A DNA stretch of 64,000 bases from Kineosporia succinea. Lineage in GTDB: Bacteria > Actinomycetota > Actinomycetes > Actinomycetales > Kineosporiaceae. The stretch lies in NCBI RefSeq assembly GCF_030811555.1, contig NZ_JAUSQZ010000001.1, positions 5,205,241 to 5,269,240 of the forward strand. Direction: 5' to 3'. Below are positions 26,775 to 35,263 of the stretch, piece by piece. Both the position numbers and the translations under genes were made by a program. Numbering within the stretch: position 1 is the stretch's first letter; every line of letters begins with the position of its first letter. Below the pieces are notes generated by a model. The model was not told the origin of the DNA, ran no database searches, and worked only from the letters and a program-made list of their open reading frames with translations.

Positions 26775-27115
26775 AACGAGGGACGCGCCTGTCGACGATC
26801 GCCGCTCAGGTGCCCCTCGTGTCGCTGTTCTCCACACGTGACGTGCCTGTGCGTTCGCCGTCCGGGTGCCTCTCGTGTCGCTGTTTCCCACACGTGACGT
26901 GCCTGTGCGTTCGCCGTCCGGGTGCCTCTCGTGTCGCTGTTTCCCACACGTGACGTGCCTGTGCGTTCGCCGTCCGGGTGCCTCTCGTGTCGCTGCTTCC
27001 CACAGAGACGTGCCTCTGACGCTCGCCGTCCGGCTGCCTCCTGCGTCGCCGTTTCCACGAGTGATGTGCCTGTGACGCTCGCCGGCCAGGTGCCCCTCGC
27101 GTCGCCCGTGTCCCA
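26775..27115. repeat. 56-bp tandem repeat array
   Basis: The anchor CACACGTGACGTGCCTGTGC recurs at 26833, 26889 and 26945, with diverged copies at about 27001, 27056 and 27113, so the step is 56 bases. The central copies are nearly identical and the outer ones diverge. The period is not a multiple of three. Confidence 0.9.
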
Positions 27116-27135
27116 CGGAGGCCGGGCGCGGGACG

Positions 27136-27171
27136 TCGCTGCTTTCGATTATCGATAATCGAAAGCAGCGA
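27136..27171. repeat. 36-bp perfect palindrome, copy 1 of shared element
   Basis: Reads the same on both strands over 36 bases. The centre is TTTCGATTATCGATAATC and is AT-rich in a GC-rich genome; the outer arms are TCGCTGC and GCAGCGA. A second copy at 45185-45228 shares 25 of 26 central bases but has different outer arms that still pair. It lies between convergent fxsA and rbpA, next to the 56-bp array. A bidirectional terminator, protein site or mobile palindromic element are all possible. Confidence 0.9.
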
Positions 27172-27234
27172 GTTTGCCCACCCGGGCCAGGATCTGCAGT
27201 TCAGTGCTCCCCAGCTGAGTGGCTCCAGGGTGCC

Positions 27235-27795
27235 CCGAGCAGCCAGGGGACCGCGGGGGCCGGGCGGGGCCGGGAGGGGGCCGGGAGGGGGCCAGGCGGG
27301 GCCGAGCACCCGGTGGTAGGCCAGGTCGGGTGGGTGAGGTCAGGTGGCCCAAGTCAGGTGGGGCCAGGCCAGTGGTAGGCCAGGTGGGGCTGCTAGGCAC
27401 CCCGGGCCAGGTGGGCGGGCCAGGTGAGGCGGGCCAGGTGAGGCGGGCCAGGCGGGGCCGGCCAGGCGAGGCCGGCCAGGCGAGGCCGGCCAGGCGGGGC
27501 GGGCCAGGCGGGGCCGGCCAGGTGGGTCCGGGCGGGTGGGTCCGGGCGGGGCCAGGTCAGGCCGGGCGGTGCCAGTCGGGGCCGGGCAGGGGCAGGCGGG
27601 GCCAGGCCAGCAGGGGCAGGCGGGGGCGGGGTTAGGCCAGCAGGGTCAGGCGGGGCAGGCCAGCCAGCAGGGTGAGCCGGGGCGGGGGCAGACCCACAGG
27701 GTCACAGAGGCACGCGGGGCGGGGGCAGGCCAGCAGGGGCAGGCGGGGCGGGGGCGGGCCAGACGGGTCAGGCCAGGTCAGGCGGGGCGGGCGGC
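27235..27795. repeat. G-rich imperfect repeat region (GGCCAGGCGGGG-type units)
   Basis: About 560 bases of imperfect GGCCAGG, GGGGCCGG and GGGCCAGGT units, with nearly all G runs on the plus strand. Several places have four or more GGG or GGGG runs close together, so G-quadruplexes could form. No gene is supported. Confidence 0.85.
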
Positions 27796-27925
27796 GAGCT
27801 GTGTTTCCCGGTCGGGCGCATTCGTGCTTGGGCGGGGACGTTCTGGGAGGTGCGTTCCGGGTGGTGGTGACCGGCGCGTCCTCAAGCAGTCGCTCGGGTC
27901 GGTCAAGCTGCCGTGGACGTGAGAA

Positions 27926-27956
27926 AGCCCGGCCTCCCCGTGGGGAGATCCGGGCT
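27926..27956 (-). terminator. Intrinsic terminator of rbpA
   Basis: Arms AGCCCGG and CCGGGCT, then CTCCCC and GGGGAG, form a stem with a two-base loop. On the minus strand the stem is followed by TTTCTC. It begins about 26 bases past the rbpA stop, in the right direction. Confidence 0.8.
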
Positions 27957-27981
27957 CTGCTCGTGTGGCGCTCGGCGCGCG

Positions 27982-28332
27982 TTATGCCGAACGACGACCG
28001 TGGAAGCGGCCCGAGCGCAGCAGCGCCAGACGCTCTTCCAGCAGGGTCTCCAGTTCGGCCGTGGTGCGACGTTCCATCAGCATGTCCCAGTGCGTACGGG
28101 CAGGCTTGGTGGCCTTCGGCTCCGGCAGTTCGGCATCTTCGCGCAGGGCGAATTCACCGCAACGGCACTCCCAGAGCGGGGGCACGTCTGCTTCCATCGA
28201 CATCGGGACGACGATGGAATGCCCGTTCTTGCAGTGGTACGTGATGTCCTGACGGGCGGCCGGCTGAATTCCCGACTCGCTCTCCAGACTCGAGGCTCCA
28301 AGGCGCGTCCCGCGCATGCTCCGCTCACCCAT
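27982..28332 (-). CDS. rbpA: RNA polymerase-binding protein RbpA
   Basis: A 116-residue actinobacterial transcription factor that binds RNA polymerase and group 1 or 2 sigma factors and stabilises the open complex. ITYHCKNGHSIVVPM and PPLWECRCGEFA form the core with its cysteines; the C-terminal HWDMLMERRTTAELETLLEE and LLRSGR are the basic linker and sigma-interaction domain. ATG at 28332 has a strong GGAGGGAG site. A SigR-type promoter lies upstream at 28375-28400 and a terminator follows the gene. Confidence 0.97.
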   Translation of the reverse strand: MGERSMRGTRLGASSLESESGIQPAARQDITYHCKNGHSIVVPMSMEADVPPLWECRCGEFALREDAELPEPKATKPARTHWDMLMERRTTAELETLLEERLALLRSGRFHGRRSA

Positions 28333-28374
28333 GACGGCTCCCTCCGCGACTGACGGCCAGTCTCACAAGCGCAC

Positions 28375-28400
28375 AACGCCGAGGATCGACGAGATGTTCC
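28375..28400 (-). promoter_or_regulatory. SigR-type promoter of rbpA
   Basis: On the minus strand GGAAC (28400-28396) is followed by exactly 18 bases and then GTT (28377-28375), the known GGAAY-N18-GTT pattern of the thiol-stress sigma factor SigR. Transcription would start near 28368, about 36 bases before the rbpA ATG. The rbpA gene is a SigR target in Streptomyces. Confidence 0.75.
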
Positions 28401-28553
28401 TGTGATGTGTCGTCGTGATCCGCTCATCGGACGACTCATTACGTCAACCAGAGCGTACAGAGCGTTATTCCATCGAGATAGAGGTTGGGCGAATTTTCTC
28501 AGCATGTAGTCAATGACCGATCACGCCACGTCACATTCTTGCAGGTCGTGACC

Positions 28554-29930
28554 TCAGATGACTGCGGGTACCGGGTTCCCGGCCTGGGTGATACCGGCCC
28601 GCACATTCACCCGTCTGAGCAGCAGAGCCCCGACGACGAAGAAGACGATCAGGATGATGATGGCGTACCGGTAGGAGTGCGTCAGCTGGAACGTGAGCCC
28701 GAACGCCAGCGTGCCGAGCCAGCTCGTGCCGCGCTCGCAGGCCGCGTAGAGGCTGAAGTACTCCGCCTCCCGTCCCCTCGGGATCAGGTGGCTGTAGAGC
28801 GATCGGGACAGCGCCTGCGTGCCGCCCAGGGTGAGCCCGATCAGCGCCGCCAGGAACGCGAACGGCGCGAACTGCCCGTGGGGCAGGAAGTAGCCGATGC
28901 CGATCACGCCGCACCAGACGAAGAGACTGCCGAACACGGTGCGGTAGGCACCGGCCCGGGCCGCGATCCGCCCGAACGACAGGGCCCCGAACACGGCCAC
29001 GAACTGCACGATGAGGATCGCCAGGATGAGCTGGTCGGAACTCAGGCCGAGCTGCTCCTGGGCGTAGATGCTCGAGGCGTAGATGATCGTCTGGATGCCG
29101 TCGTTGAACACCAGGTAGGCGATCAGGAAGGCCATCGTCTGCGGGTAGCCGCGCAGGTGCCGCAGCGTGTCCGCGAGCTGGCCGAACGACGCCCGCGCCA
29201 TGCTCAGCAGCCCGCCCCCGGCCGCGGTCTCGACCGGGTCGACCGGCGGCCGGTCTCGCAGCCGGCGGTACGGGACGATCGTGAACAGGCCCCACCACAG
29301 ACCGGCCAGCAGCAGGTTCAGCCGCACCGCACCCTCGGTCGACAGCCCCACCGCGTCGTGCCCCGACACCAGCGCCAGGTTGATCACCAGCAGCACCGTG
29401 CCGCCGATGTACCCCGCGGCCCATCCCCGGCTGGAGACCCGGTCACGCTCGTCCGGCCCGGCCACGTCGACGAGCAGCGAGTCGTAGACCACGATCGAGC
29501 AGGCGAACGCCAGCGTCGCGATCAGCTGCAGCACGACGCCGAGCTCCCAGTTGTCGCCGCCGAGGAACACCATCGAGACGCCCGCGGCCGACCCGGCCCA
29601 GGCGAACCAGGCCAGCATCGAGCGCTTGCGGCCCGTGCGGTCGGCCAGCGCACCCACGAGGGGCAGCAGCAGGGCCGAGACCAGCGTCGCGAAGGTCACG
29701 ACGTACAGCGACAGCGAGCCCGGTGCGACCGGGACGCCGAGCACGTGCAGGTCGGTGTGGCACGCCAGATCGGTGTCCTGGCCGGGGCAGGCGTCCCGCT
29801 TGGCCAGCACGGTCAGGTACGGCCCGAGCAGCACGGTCAGCGTGGTGGTCAGGAAGGCGCTGTTCGCCCAGTCGTACACGTACCAGGCGCGTTGCTCGGC
29901 CCGCCGTTCCGCGGCCACGTCGTTCGTCAC
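28554..29930 (-). CDS. MFS transporter, UMF1/Atg22-like family
   Basis: Membrane protein of 458 residues with about twelve hydrophobic segments. The N terminus WYVYDWANSAFLTTTLTVLL is the signature of the UMF1 family, and the MFS loop motif appears as GALADRTGRKRSM. A loop after the first helix holds three cysteines in RDACPGQDTDLACHTD. The substrate is unknown; related eukaryotic Atg22 exports amino acids from vacuoles. The GTG at 29930 starts the family sequence. It follows the M15 peptidase gene in the same direction, separated by about 70 bases. Confidence 0.9.
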   Translation of the reverse strand: MTNDVAAERRAEQRAWYVYDWANSAFLTTTLTVLLGPYLTVLAKRDACPGQDTDLACHTDLHVLGVPVAPGSLSLYVVTFATLVSALLLPLVGALADRTGRKRSMLAWFAWAGSAAGVSMVFLGGDNWELGVVLQLIATLAFACSIVVYDSLLVDVAGPDERDRVSSRGWAAGYIGGTVLLVINLALVSGHDAVGLSTEGAVRLNLLLAGLWWGLFTIVPYRRLRDRPPVDPVETAAGGGLLSMARASFGQLADTLRHLRGYPQTMAFLIAYLVFNDGIQTIIYASSIYAQEQLGLSSDQLILAILIVQFVAVFGALSFGRIAARAGAYRTVFGSLFVWCGVIGIGYFLPHGQFAPFAFLAALIGLTLGGTQALSRSLYSHLIPRGREAEYFSLYAACERGTSWLGTLAFGLTFQLTHSYRYAIIILIVFFVVGALLLRRVNVRAGITQAGNPVPAVI

Positions 29931-30002
29931 CCGGTCATCATGGCGCCGGGCCGGGCGTCATGGGCGAACGGGGATGAAACGGTTACCTATCGAAACGGCT
30001 GG

Positions 30003-31343
30003 TCAGCCGCCGAACTCCCAGTGCCAGGCCTCCGGCCGCGACCCGGTGCGCTGCGCCCAGGCGGGGTGGAACCAGCCGTACTGCGGGGCGTTCGAGAAGA
30101 GCCACTCGTGCTGCGCCGAGCCGAACGTCTGCACCCCGCCGCACAGGTCGGTGGCCGTGCCCCAGCCGTGGTTGCTCGTACCCGGCCGCGCGGCCAGGTT
30201 CGGCTTGGTGGCGTACAGCCGCACCTGCGTGTCGTAGTCGCGGTAGGAGTCGGTGACGCAGATCGGGCTGCCGAACCGTGCGGCGTAGGCGGCGCTCAGC
30301 CGGTCGAACGCATAGGCCGCGTCGGCCCGCAGGTAGTGCCCGGGCGCGCTGTTCAGGGCGCACAGGGCGACGCGCGGGATCTGGCCGTTGGGATAGGCCG
30401 ACAGGTCGCTCGACCCCGTGCAGGAACCCGTCGGGCCCGTCACCGAGTTGGAGCCCGACGACGGTCCCGGCGAGGACTGCAACGCTGCCCGCAGCTGCTG
30501 CTCCTTCTGCTCCGCACTGCGCACCTGCCCGCTGGAGATGTCCAGCGAAGCCTCCGCGTCGTCCAGAATCCGCCGCTGCCGGGCCACCGCGGCATCGGCC
30601 GCGGAGCGGGCCTCGTCGGCCACCCTCGCCGCCGACACCGCCTTCTCGGTGGCGACCGCCGCGTCCGCCGCCGCCTGCTCGGCCCGGGCCCGCGTGCGCC
30701 GGCCCTCCTCCAGGTCCCGGGACCGGTCGTCGCCGATCCGGCGCAGCGTGTGCACGGTGCTGCCGAAGGCCAGGGCGTCGCCGCCGTCGGTACCCAGCAG
30801 TGCGTTGAGCAGCGGGCTGGCGTTCAGCCCGCTGCCTCCCTGATAGGCCTGACGGGCCCAGCGACCCACCCGGCGGCCCGCCTCCTGGGCGGCCGCGGTG
30901 GCGCTGCGCAGTTCGTCGTCGAGCTGGTCCTCGGTCTCCTGCGCCTCCTGCAGCGCGCGTTGCGCCCCGGTGTACGCCTCCAGCGCCTGCCCCGCGATCA
31001 CCGCGGCGGCCCGGGTGGCCCGGCGCGCGTCCTGCACGTCACCCGCGTCGGCCTCGGCCTGCTGCCGCAGGGCCTCGACCGTGGCGGCCTGGGCGTCGAT
31101 CTCGGCCTGCGTGGGCTCCCGTTCGACCGAGGGGTCCGCGGGCGCCGGGTTCGCGAGCCGAGCGCTCGCGAGCCCCAGGTCCCCGGGTCCGGCGTTCCCG
31201 AGCCCGGTGGTCCCAGGCCGCGGGCTTGAGGACGTCGTGGTCGCGCTCGCGCCCACACCCGCCTGGGCGGTGGTCACCCCGAGCGGAGTGATCAGGGCCA
31301 GGCCCGTGAACAGGAAGGCGGCCCTCCGGCGTCCGGAACTCAC
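30003..31343 (-). CDS. Secreted M15 peptidase with coiled coil (D-Ala-D-Ala carboxypeptidase-like)
   Basis: Exported protein of 446 residues. A signal peptide (AAFLFTGLALITPLGVTTAQA) is followed by a low-complexity linker, a long alanine- and glutamine-rich coiled coil (about residues 75-290) and a C-terminal M15 domain. The zinc residues appear in GTSNHGWGTATDL and EAWHWEF, and SYRDYDTQVRLY precedes them. The coiled coil resembles those of cell-wall hydrolases that are held inactive until recruited. It probably trims peptidoglycan stem peptides. It diverges from glcB. Confidence 0.9.
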   Translation of the reverse strand: MSSGRRRAAFLFTGLALITPLGVTTAQAGVGASATTTSSSPRPGTTGLGNAGPGDLGLASARLANPAPADPSVEREPTQAEIDAQAATVEALRQQAEADAGDVQDARRATRAAAVIAGQALEAYTGAQRALQEAQETEDQLDDELRSATAAAQEAGRRVGRWARQAYQGGSGLNASPLLNALLGTDGGDALAFGSTVHTLRRIGDDRSRDLEEGRRTRARAEQAAADAAVATEKAVSAARVADEARSAADAAVARQRRILDDAEASLDISSGQVRSAEQKEQQLRAALQSSPGPSSGSNSVTGPTGSCTGSSDLSAYPNGQIPRVALCALNSAPGHYLRADAAYAFDRLSAAYAARFGSPICVTDSYRDYDTQVRLYATKPNLAARPGTSNHGWGTATDLCGGVQTFGSAQHEWLFSNAPQYGWFHPAWAQRTGSRPEAWHWEFGG

Positions 31344-31539
31344 GTGTGCCGTCTCTCCTCGCGTCCCCCGTGGATCTGCTGTCCGGAAAGGGGTCGACCC
31401 GATCGACGGCGGCCTGAACGGGGGAGACGGTGACGGCGAGCAGGCTCACCCGCCCGGCCTACGGCACCCCCGGCACCCCCTCGGTACCCCTCGCACCGAA
31501 CCGGTGACCGATGGCCGGACGAGCGATGGACTCAAGCCC

Positions 31540-31567
31540 TCGACAGGATCTGATCACGACATAAGGT
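31540..31567 (+). promoter_or_regulatory. Possible promoter of glcB
   Basis: TCGACA (31540-31545) and TAAGGT (31562-31567) are spaced by 16 bases and lie about 40 bases before the glcB start. The fit to the housekeeping consensus is moderate. Confidence 0.35.
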
Positions 31568-31607
31568 GGTGTGCGGCCGGATAAACCCCTCGCGTGGAGC
31601 GGATTGC

Positions 31608-33803
31608 ATGACCGAGTACACCTCCCTGGGATCACTGCAGGTCGCCACCGTCCTGAAGGACTTCGTGGAGGCCGAGGCGCTGCCCGCCAGCGGCGTGAAG
31701 CCCGAGGCCTTCTGGTCCGGCTTCGAGAGACTCGTCACCGATCTGGCTCCCCGCAACCGCGAGCTGCTGGTCGAGCGCGACCGCCTGCAGGCCGCGATCG
31801 ACGAGTGGCACCGCGCCCACACCTCGTTCGATCCCGTCGCCTACGAGGCCTTCCTGCGCGAGATCGGCTATCTCGTGCCCGAACCGGAGCCGGTGCCGAT
31901 CGGCACCACCGGCGTCGACGAGGAGATCGCCCGCACCGCCGGCCCCCAGCTCGTGGTGCCGGTGTCGAACGCCCGCTACTCGCTCAACGCCGCCAACGCC
32001 CGCTGGGGCTCGCTCTACGACGCGCTCTACGGCACCGACGCGATCGCCGAGGACGAGGGCGCCACCCGTTCCGGCGACTACAACCCGGTGCGCGGCGCCC
32101 GCGTGATCGCCTACGGCCGCGCGTTCCTCGACCGGATCGCCCCGCTCGCCGACGGCAGCCACGCCGACGCCGGCGGCTACGCCGTGGCCGGGGGCGAGCT
32201 CGTCGTGCACGTGCCGTCCGGCAAGACAACCTTGTCCGATCCGGCCCTGTTCGCCGGGTACACCGGCACCGCCACCGAGCCCTCCAGCGTCCTGCTGAAG
32301 CACCACGGGCTGCACGTCGAGATCGTCTTCGACCGCACCGGCCCGATCGGCCGCACCGACGGCGCCGGCGTGCAGGACATCGTGCTGGAGTCGGCCGTCA
32401 CCACGATCGTCGACTTCGAGGACTCCGTCGCGGCGGTGGACGCGGGGGACAAGGTTCGCGACTACCGCACCTGGCTGGGCCTCAGCCGGGGCGACCTCAC
32501 GGCCCCCGTGACCAAGGGCGGCCGCACCTTCGAGCGCACCCTGAACACCGACCGTGCCTACGCCGTTCCCCGCAATCACGGTGAGCAGCTCACCCTTTCG
32601 GGGCGCTCGCTGATGTTCGTGCGCAACGTCGGCCACCTGATGACGACCGACGCCGTGCTCGACGCCGACGGCCACCAGGTTCCCGAGGGCATCCTCGACG
32701 CGGTCGTCACCACGCTGGCCGCCCTGCCGGGCCTGCACTCCGGGGCCAACAGCCGCACCCGCTCGGTCTACATCGTCAAGCCGAAGATGCACGGGCCCGA
32801 CGAGGTGGCCTTCGCCGTCACGCTTTTCGAGCGCACCGAAGAACTGCTGCGGCTGCCCAGCAACACCGTCAAGCTCGGACTGATGGACGAGGAGCGCCGC
32901 ACCTCGCTGAACCTGGCCGCCTGCATCGCCGCCGCGCGCGACCGGATCGTGTTCGTCAACACCGGTTTCCTCGACCGCTCGGGCGACGAGATCCACACCT
33001 CGCTCGAGGCCGGGCCGCTGGTGCGCAAGGAAGACATGAAGGCCCAGGCCTGGCTCTCCTCGTACGAGACCCAGAACGTCGACATCGGGCTGGCTTTCGG
33101 CTTCTCCGGCCGTGCCCAGATCGGCAAGGGCATGTGGGCCATGCCCGACCTGATGGCCGACATGCTCGAGCAGAAGATCGCCCAGCCCCGGGCCGGCGCC
33201 ACCACCGCCTGGGTGCCCTCACCGACCGCCGCGACGCTGCACGCCCTGCACTACCACGACGTGGATGTGGCTGCGGTGCAGGCGGAACTGGCGGCTCACG
33301 GGCGTCGCACGACGGTCTCGGACCTGCTGCACATCCCGCTCGGTACACCGGGCGACTGGGACGAGGCGGTGCGCGCCGAGCAGGTCGACAACAACTGCCA
33401 GTCGATCCTGGGCTACGTGGTGCGCTGGGTCGACGCCGGGGTCGGGTGTTCCAAGGTCCCCGACATCCACGACGTCGGCCTGATGGAAGACCGCGCCACT
33501 CTGCGGATCTCGAGTCAGCTGCTGGCGAACTGGCTGCGGCACGACGTGATCTCGCCGGACCAGGTGCGCGAGAGCCTGCGGCGGATGGCGGCCGTGGTCG
33601 ACCGGCAGAACGAGGGTACGCCCGGCTACCTGCCGATGGCCGCCGACCCGGACAGCAGCCAGGCGTTCCTGGCCGCGAGCGACCTGGTCTTCCTCGGCGC
33701 CGAGCAGCCCAACGGCTACACCGAGCCGATCCTGCACGCGCGGCGCCGGGCGGCGAAAGCCGTGATCTCCTCGACGCACCCGCAGGGCCTGCCGGTGGGG
33801 TAG
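31608..33803 (+). CDS. glcB: Malate synthase G
   Basis: Enzyme of 731 residues that condenses glyoxylate with acetyl-CoA to malate. [20 protein letters not shown] begins the N-terminal clasp; [15 protein letters not shown] and [15 protein letters not shown] are hallmark catalytic-barrel segments, and the C-terminal plug contains the expected [19 protein letters not shown]. Length matches the monomeric G form. ATG at 31608 follows GTGGAG. The next gene is a GlcD-like oxidase that could make glyoxylate from glycolate. Isocitrate lyase is not in the window. Confidence 0.96.
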   Translation: MTEYTSLGSLQVATVLKDFVEAEALPASGVKPEAFWSGFERLVTDLAPRNRELLVERDRLQAAIDEWHRAHTSFDPVAYEAFLREIGYLVPEPEPVPIGTTGVDEEIARTAGPQLVVPVSNARYSLNAANARWGSLYDALYGTDAIAEDEGATRSGDYNPVRGARVIAYGRAFLDRIAPLADGSHADAGGYAVAGGELVVHVPSGKTTLSDPALFAGYTGTATEPSSVLLKHHGLHVEIVFDRTGPIGRTDGAGVQDIVLESAVTTIVDFEDSVAAVDAGDKVRDYRTWLGLSRGDLTAPVTKGGRTFERTLNTDRAYAVPRNHGEQLTLSGRSLMFVRNVGHLMTTDAVLDADGHQVPEGILDAVVTTLAALPGLHSGANSRTRSVYIVKPKMHGPDEVAFAVTLFERTEELLRLPSNTVKLGLMDEERRTSLNLAACIAAARDRIVFVNTGFLDRSGDEIHTSLEAGPLVRKEDMKAQAWLSSYETQNVDIGLAFGFSGRAQIGKGMWAMPDLMADMLEQKIAQPRAGATTAWVPSPTAATLHALHYHDVDVAAVQAELAAHGRRTTVSDLLHIPLGTPGDWDEAVRAEQVDNNCQSILGYVVRWVDAGVGCSKVPDIHDVGLMEDRATLRISSQLLANWLRHDVISPDQVRESLRRMAAVVDRQNEGTPGYLPMAADPDSSQAFLAASDLVFLGAEQPNGYTEPILHARRRAAKAVISSTHPQGLPVG

Positions 33804-33880
33804 GGATTCGCCCTCGTCGTCGGGGCCGCACTCGCCTAAGGTGAACGAAAGGTGCCTCGACGATGAGGAGTGCGGGCCGG

Positions 33881-35242
33881 ATGAGCGTTCTCGACGAGTT
33901 GACCGCCTCGCTGCCCGACGGGGTGGTCGTCACCGATCCCGTGCTCACCGACAAGTACCGCTTCGACCGGGCGGCCGATCCCGGCGCGGGCACCCCGCTG
34001 GCGGTGGTGCGGGCCATGAGCACCGAGCAGGTGCAGACCGCCCTGCGGTGGGCCTCGGAGCACCGCGTCGCCGTGGTGCCGCGCGGCGCCGGCACCGGCC
34101 TCTCCGGCGGGAGCACCGCGCTGACCGGCGGCATCGTGCTGTCCACCGAGCGCATGCGTGACATCGCGATCGACCGCCTCAGCCGGGTCGCGGTGGTGCA
34201 GCCGGGCCTGCTCAACGCCGAGGTCAAGCAGGCCGCCGCCGAGGCCGGGCTCTGGTACCCGCCCGACCCGTCATCGTTCGAGATCTGTTCCATCGGAGGC
34301 AACGTCGCCACCAACGCCGGTGGCCTGTGCTGCGTGAAGTACGGCGTGACCAGCGACTACGTGCTCGCCCTGGAGGTCGTGCTGGCCGACGGCCGCGCGC
34401 TGCGGCTGGGCGGCCCGCGGCTCAAGGACTCGGCCGGGCTCTCGCTGACCAAGCTCTTCGTCGGCAGCGAGGGCACCCTCGGCGTCGTCACCGAGGTCAC
34501 GCTGCGCCTGATGCCGCCGCAGCCCCCGCCGCGCACGGTCGTGGCCACCTTCGCCGACACCCACGCCGCGACCGAGGCGATCGTCGCGATCACCTCGACC
34601 CTGCGCCCGGCGATGCTCGAGTACATGGACCGCACCACCGTCAACGCGGTCGAAGACCACCTGCGCATGGGGCTCGACCGGTCGGCGGCCGCGCTGATCG
34701 TGGCCCGGACCGACACCGAGGGCAGCACCGCCGATCGTGAACTGGCGCAGATGGTGGCCGCTTTCGAACGGTGCGGGGCGGGCGAGGTGGTGTCCACCGA
34801 CGACCCGGCCGAGGGGGAGGCGTTCACCCTCGCCCGGCGCCAGGCGATCCCGGCGATGGAGAAGAAGGGCAAACTGCTGCTGGAGGACGTGGGGGTCGCC
34901 GTTCCCCGGCTGCCCGCCCTGGTCTCGGGGATCGAGGCAATCGCGGCCGCGCGGGACGTGACGATCGCGCTGATCGCGCACGCCGGTGACGGGAACACCC
35001 ATCCGCTCATCGTGTTCGACCCGGCCGACGCGCGGGCCGCGCAGCGCGCGCAGACGGCGTTCGGCGAGGTGATGGACCTGGCCATCGAGCTCGACGGCAC
35101 GATCACCGGCGAGCACGGCGTCGGGCGGCTGAAGCAGCCGTGGCTGGCCGCGCAGGTGGGCGACGACGTGATCGACCTGAGCCGGCGCATCAAGGCCGCG
35201 ATCGACCCGCTGGGCATCATGAATCCGGGCGCGGTGCTGTGA
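33881..35242 (+). CDS. glcD: FAD-linked oxidase, GlcD / D-lactate dehydrogenase family
   Basis: Flavoprotein of 453 residues from this start. The FAD domain has VVPRGAGTGLSGGSTALTGG, PDPSSFEICSIGGNVATNAG and FVGSEGTLGVVTEVTLRLMP; the C-terminal cap ends with HAGDGNTHP, GEHGVG and IMNPGAVL. Substrates in this family are glycolate, D-lactate or related 2-hydroxy acids. The 60-base gap after malate synthase suggests glycolate oxidation feeding glyoxylate into that enzyme, by inference. ATG at 33863 is an alternative start six codons upstream. No GlcE or GlcF partner follows. Confidence 0.88.
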   Translation: MSVLDELTASLPDGVVVTDPVLTDKYRFDRAADPGAGTPLAVVRAMSTEQVQTALRWASEHRVAVVPRGAGTGLSGGSTALTGGIVLSTERMRDIAIDRLSRVAVVQPGLLNAEVKQAAAEAGLWYPPDPSSFEICSIGGNVATNAGGLCCVKYGVTSDYVLALEVVLADGRALRLGGPRLKDSAGLSLTKLFVGSEGTLGVVTEVTLRLMPPQPPPRTVVATFADTHAATEAIVAITSTLRPAMLEYMDRTTVNAVEDHLRMGLDRSAAALIVARTDTEGSTADRELAQMVAAFERCGAGEVVSTDDPAEGEAFTLARRQAIPAMEKKGKLLLEDVGVAVPRLPALVSGIEAIAAARDVTIALIAHAGDGNTHPLIVFDPADARAAQRAQTAFGEVMDLAIELDGTITGEHGVGRLKQPWLAAQVGDDVIDLSRRIKAAIDPLGIMNPGAVL

Positions 35243-35263
35243 GGCCCTGGTAGAACGGCAGGT

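Larger units (their letters stand above)
26635..27981. other. Large non-coding repeat region between fxsA and rbpA
   Basis: No gene is supported in these 1347 bases between two convergent genes. In order it holds a 56-bp array (26775-27115), a 36-bp perfect palindrome (27136-27171), a long G-rich region (27235-27795), and the rbpA terminator (27926-27956). Frames without stops run through both arrays in several phases and are not genes. Confidence 0.8.

Noticed and set aside
27136-27171. Palindrome considered as a dif, oriC or DnaA-box element
   Set aside because: It lacks the XerC/XerD arm pattern and DnaA boxes, and the second copy in the window argues against a unique chromosomal site.
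26375-27309. Several overlapping frames in the 56-bp array
   Set aside because: All phases are open because the unit lacks stops; none has a family match or start context.
27219-27922. Gly/Arg-rich open frames in the G-rich tract
   Set aside because: They come from GGCCAGG-type repeats and have no ribosome site or conserved feature.
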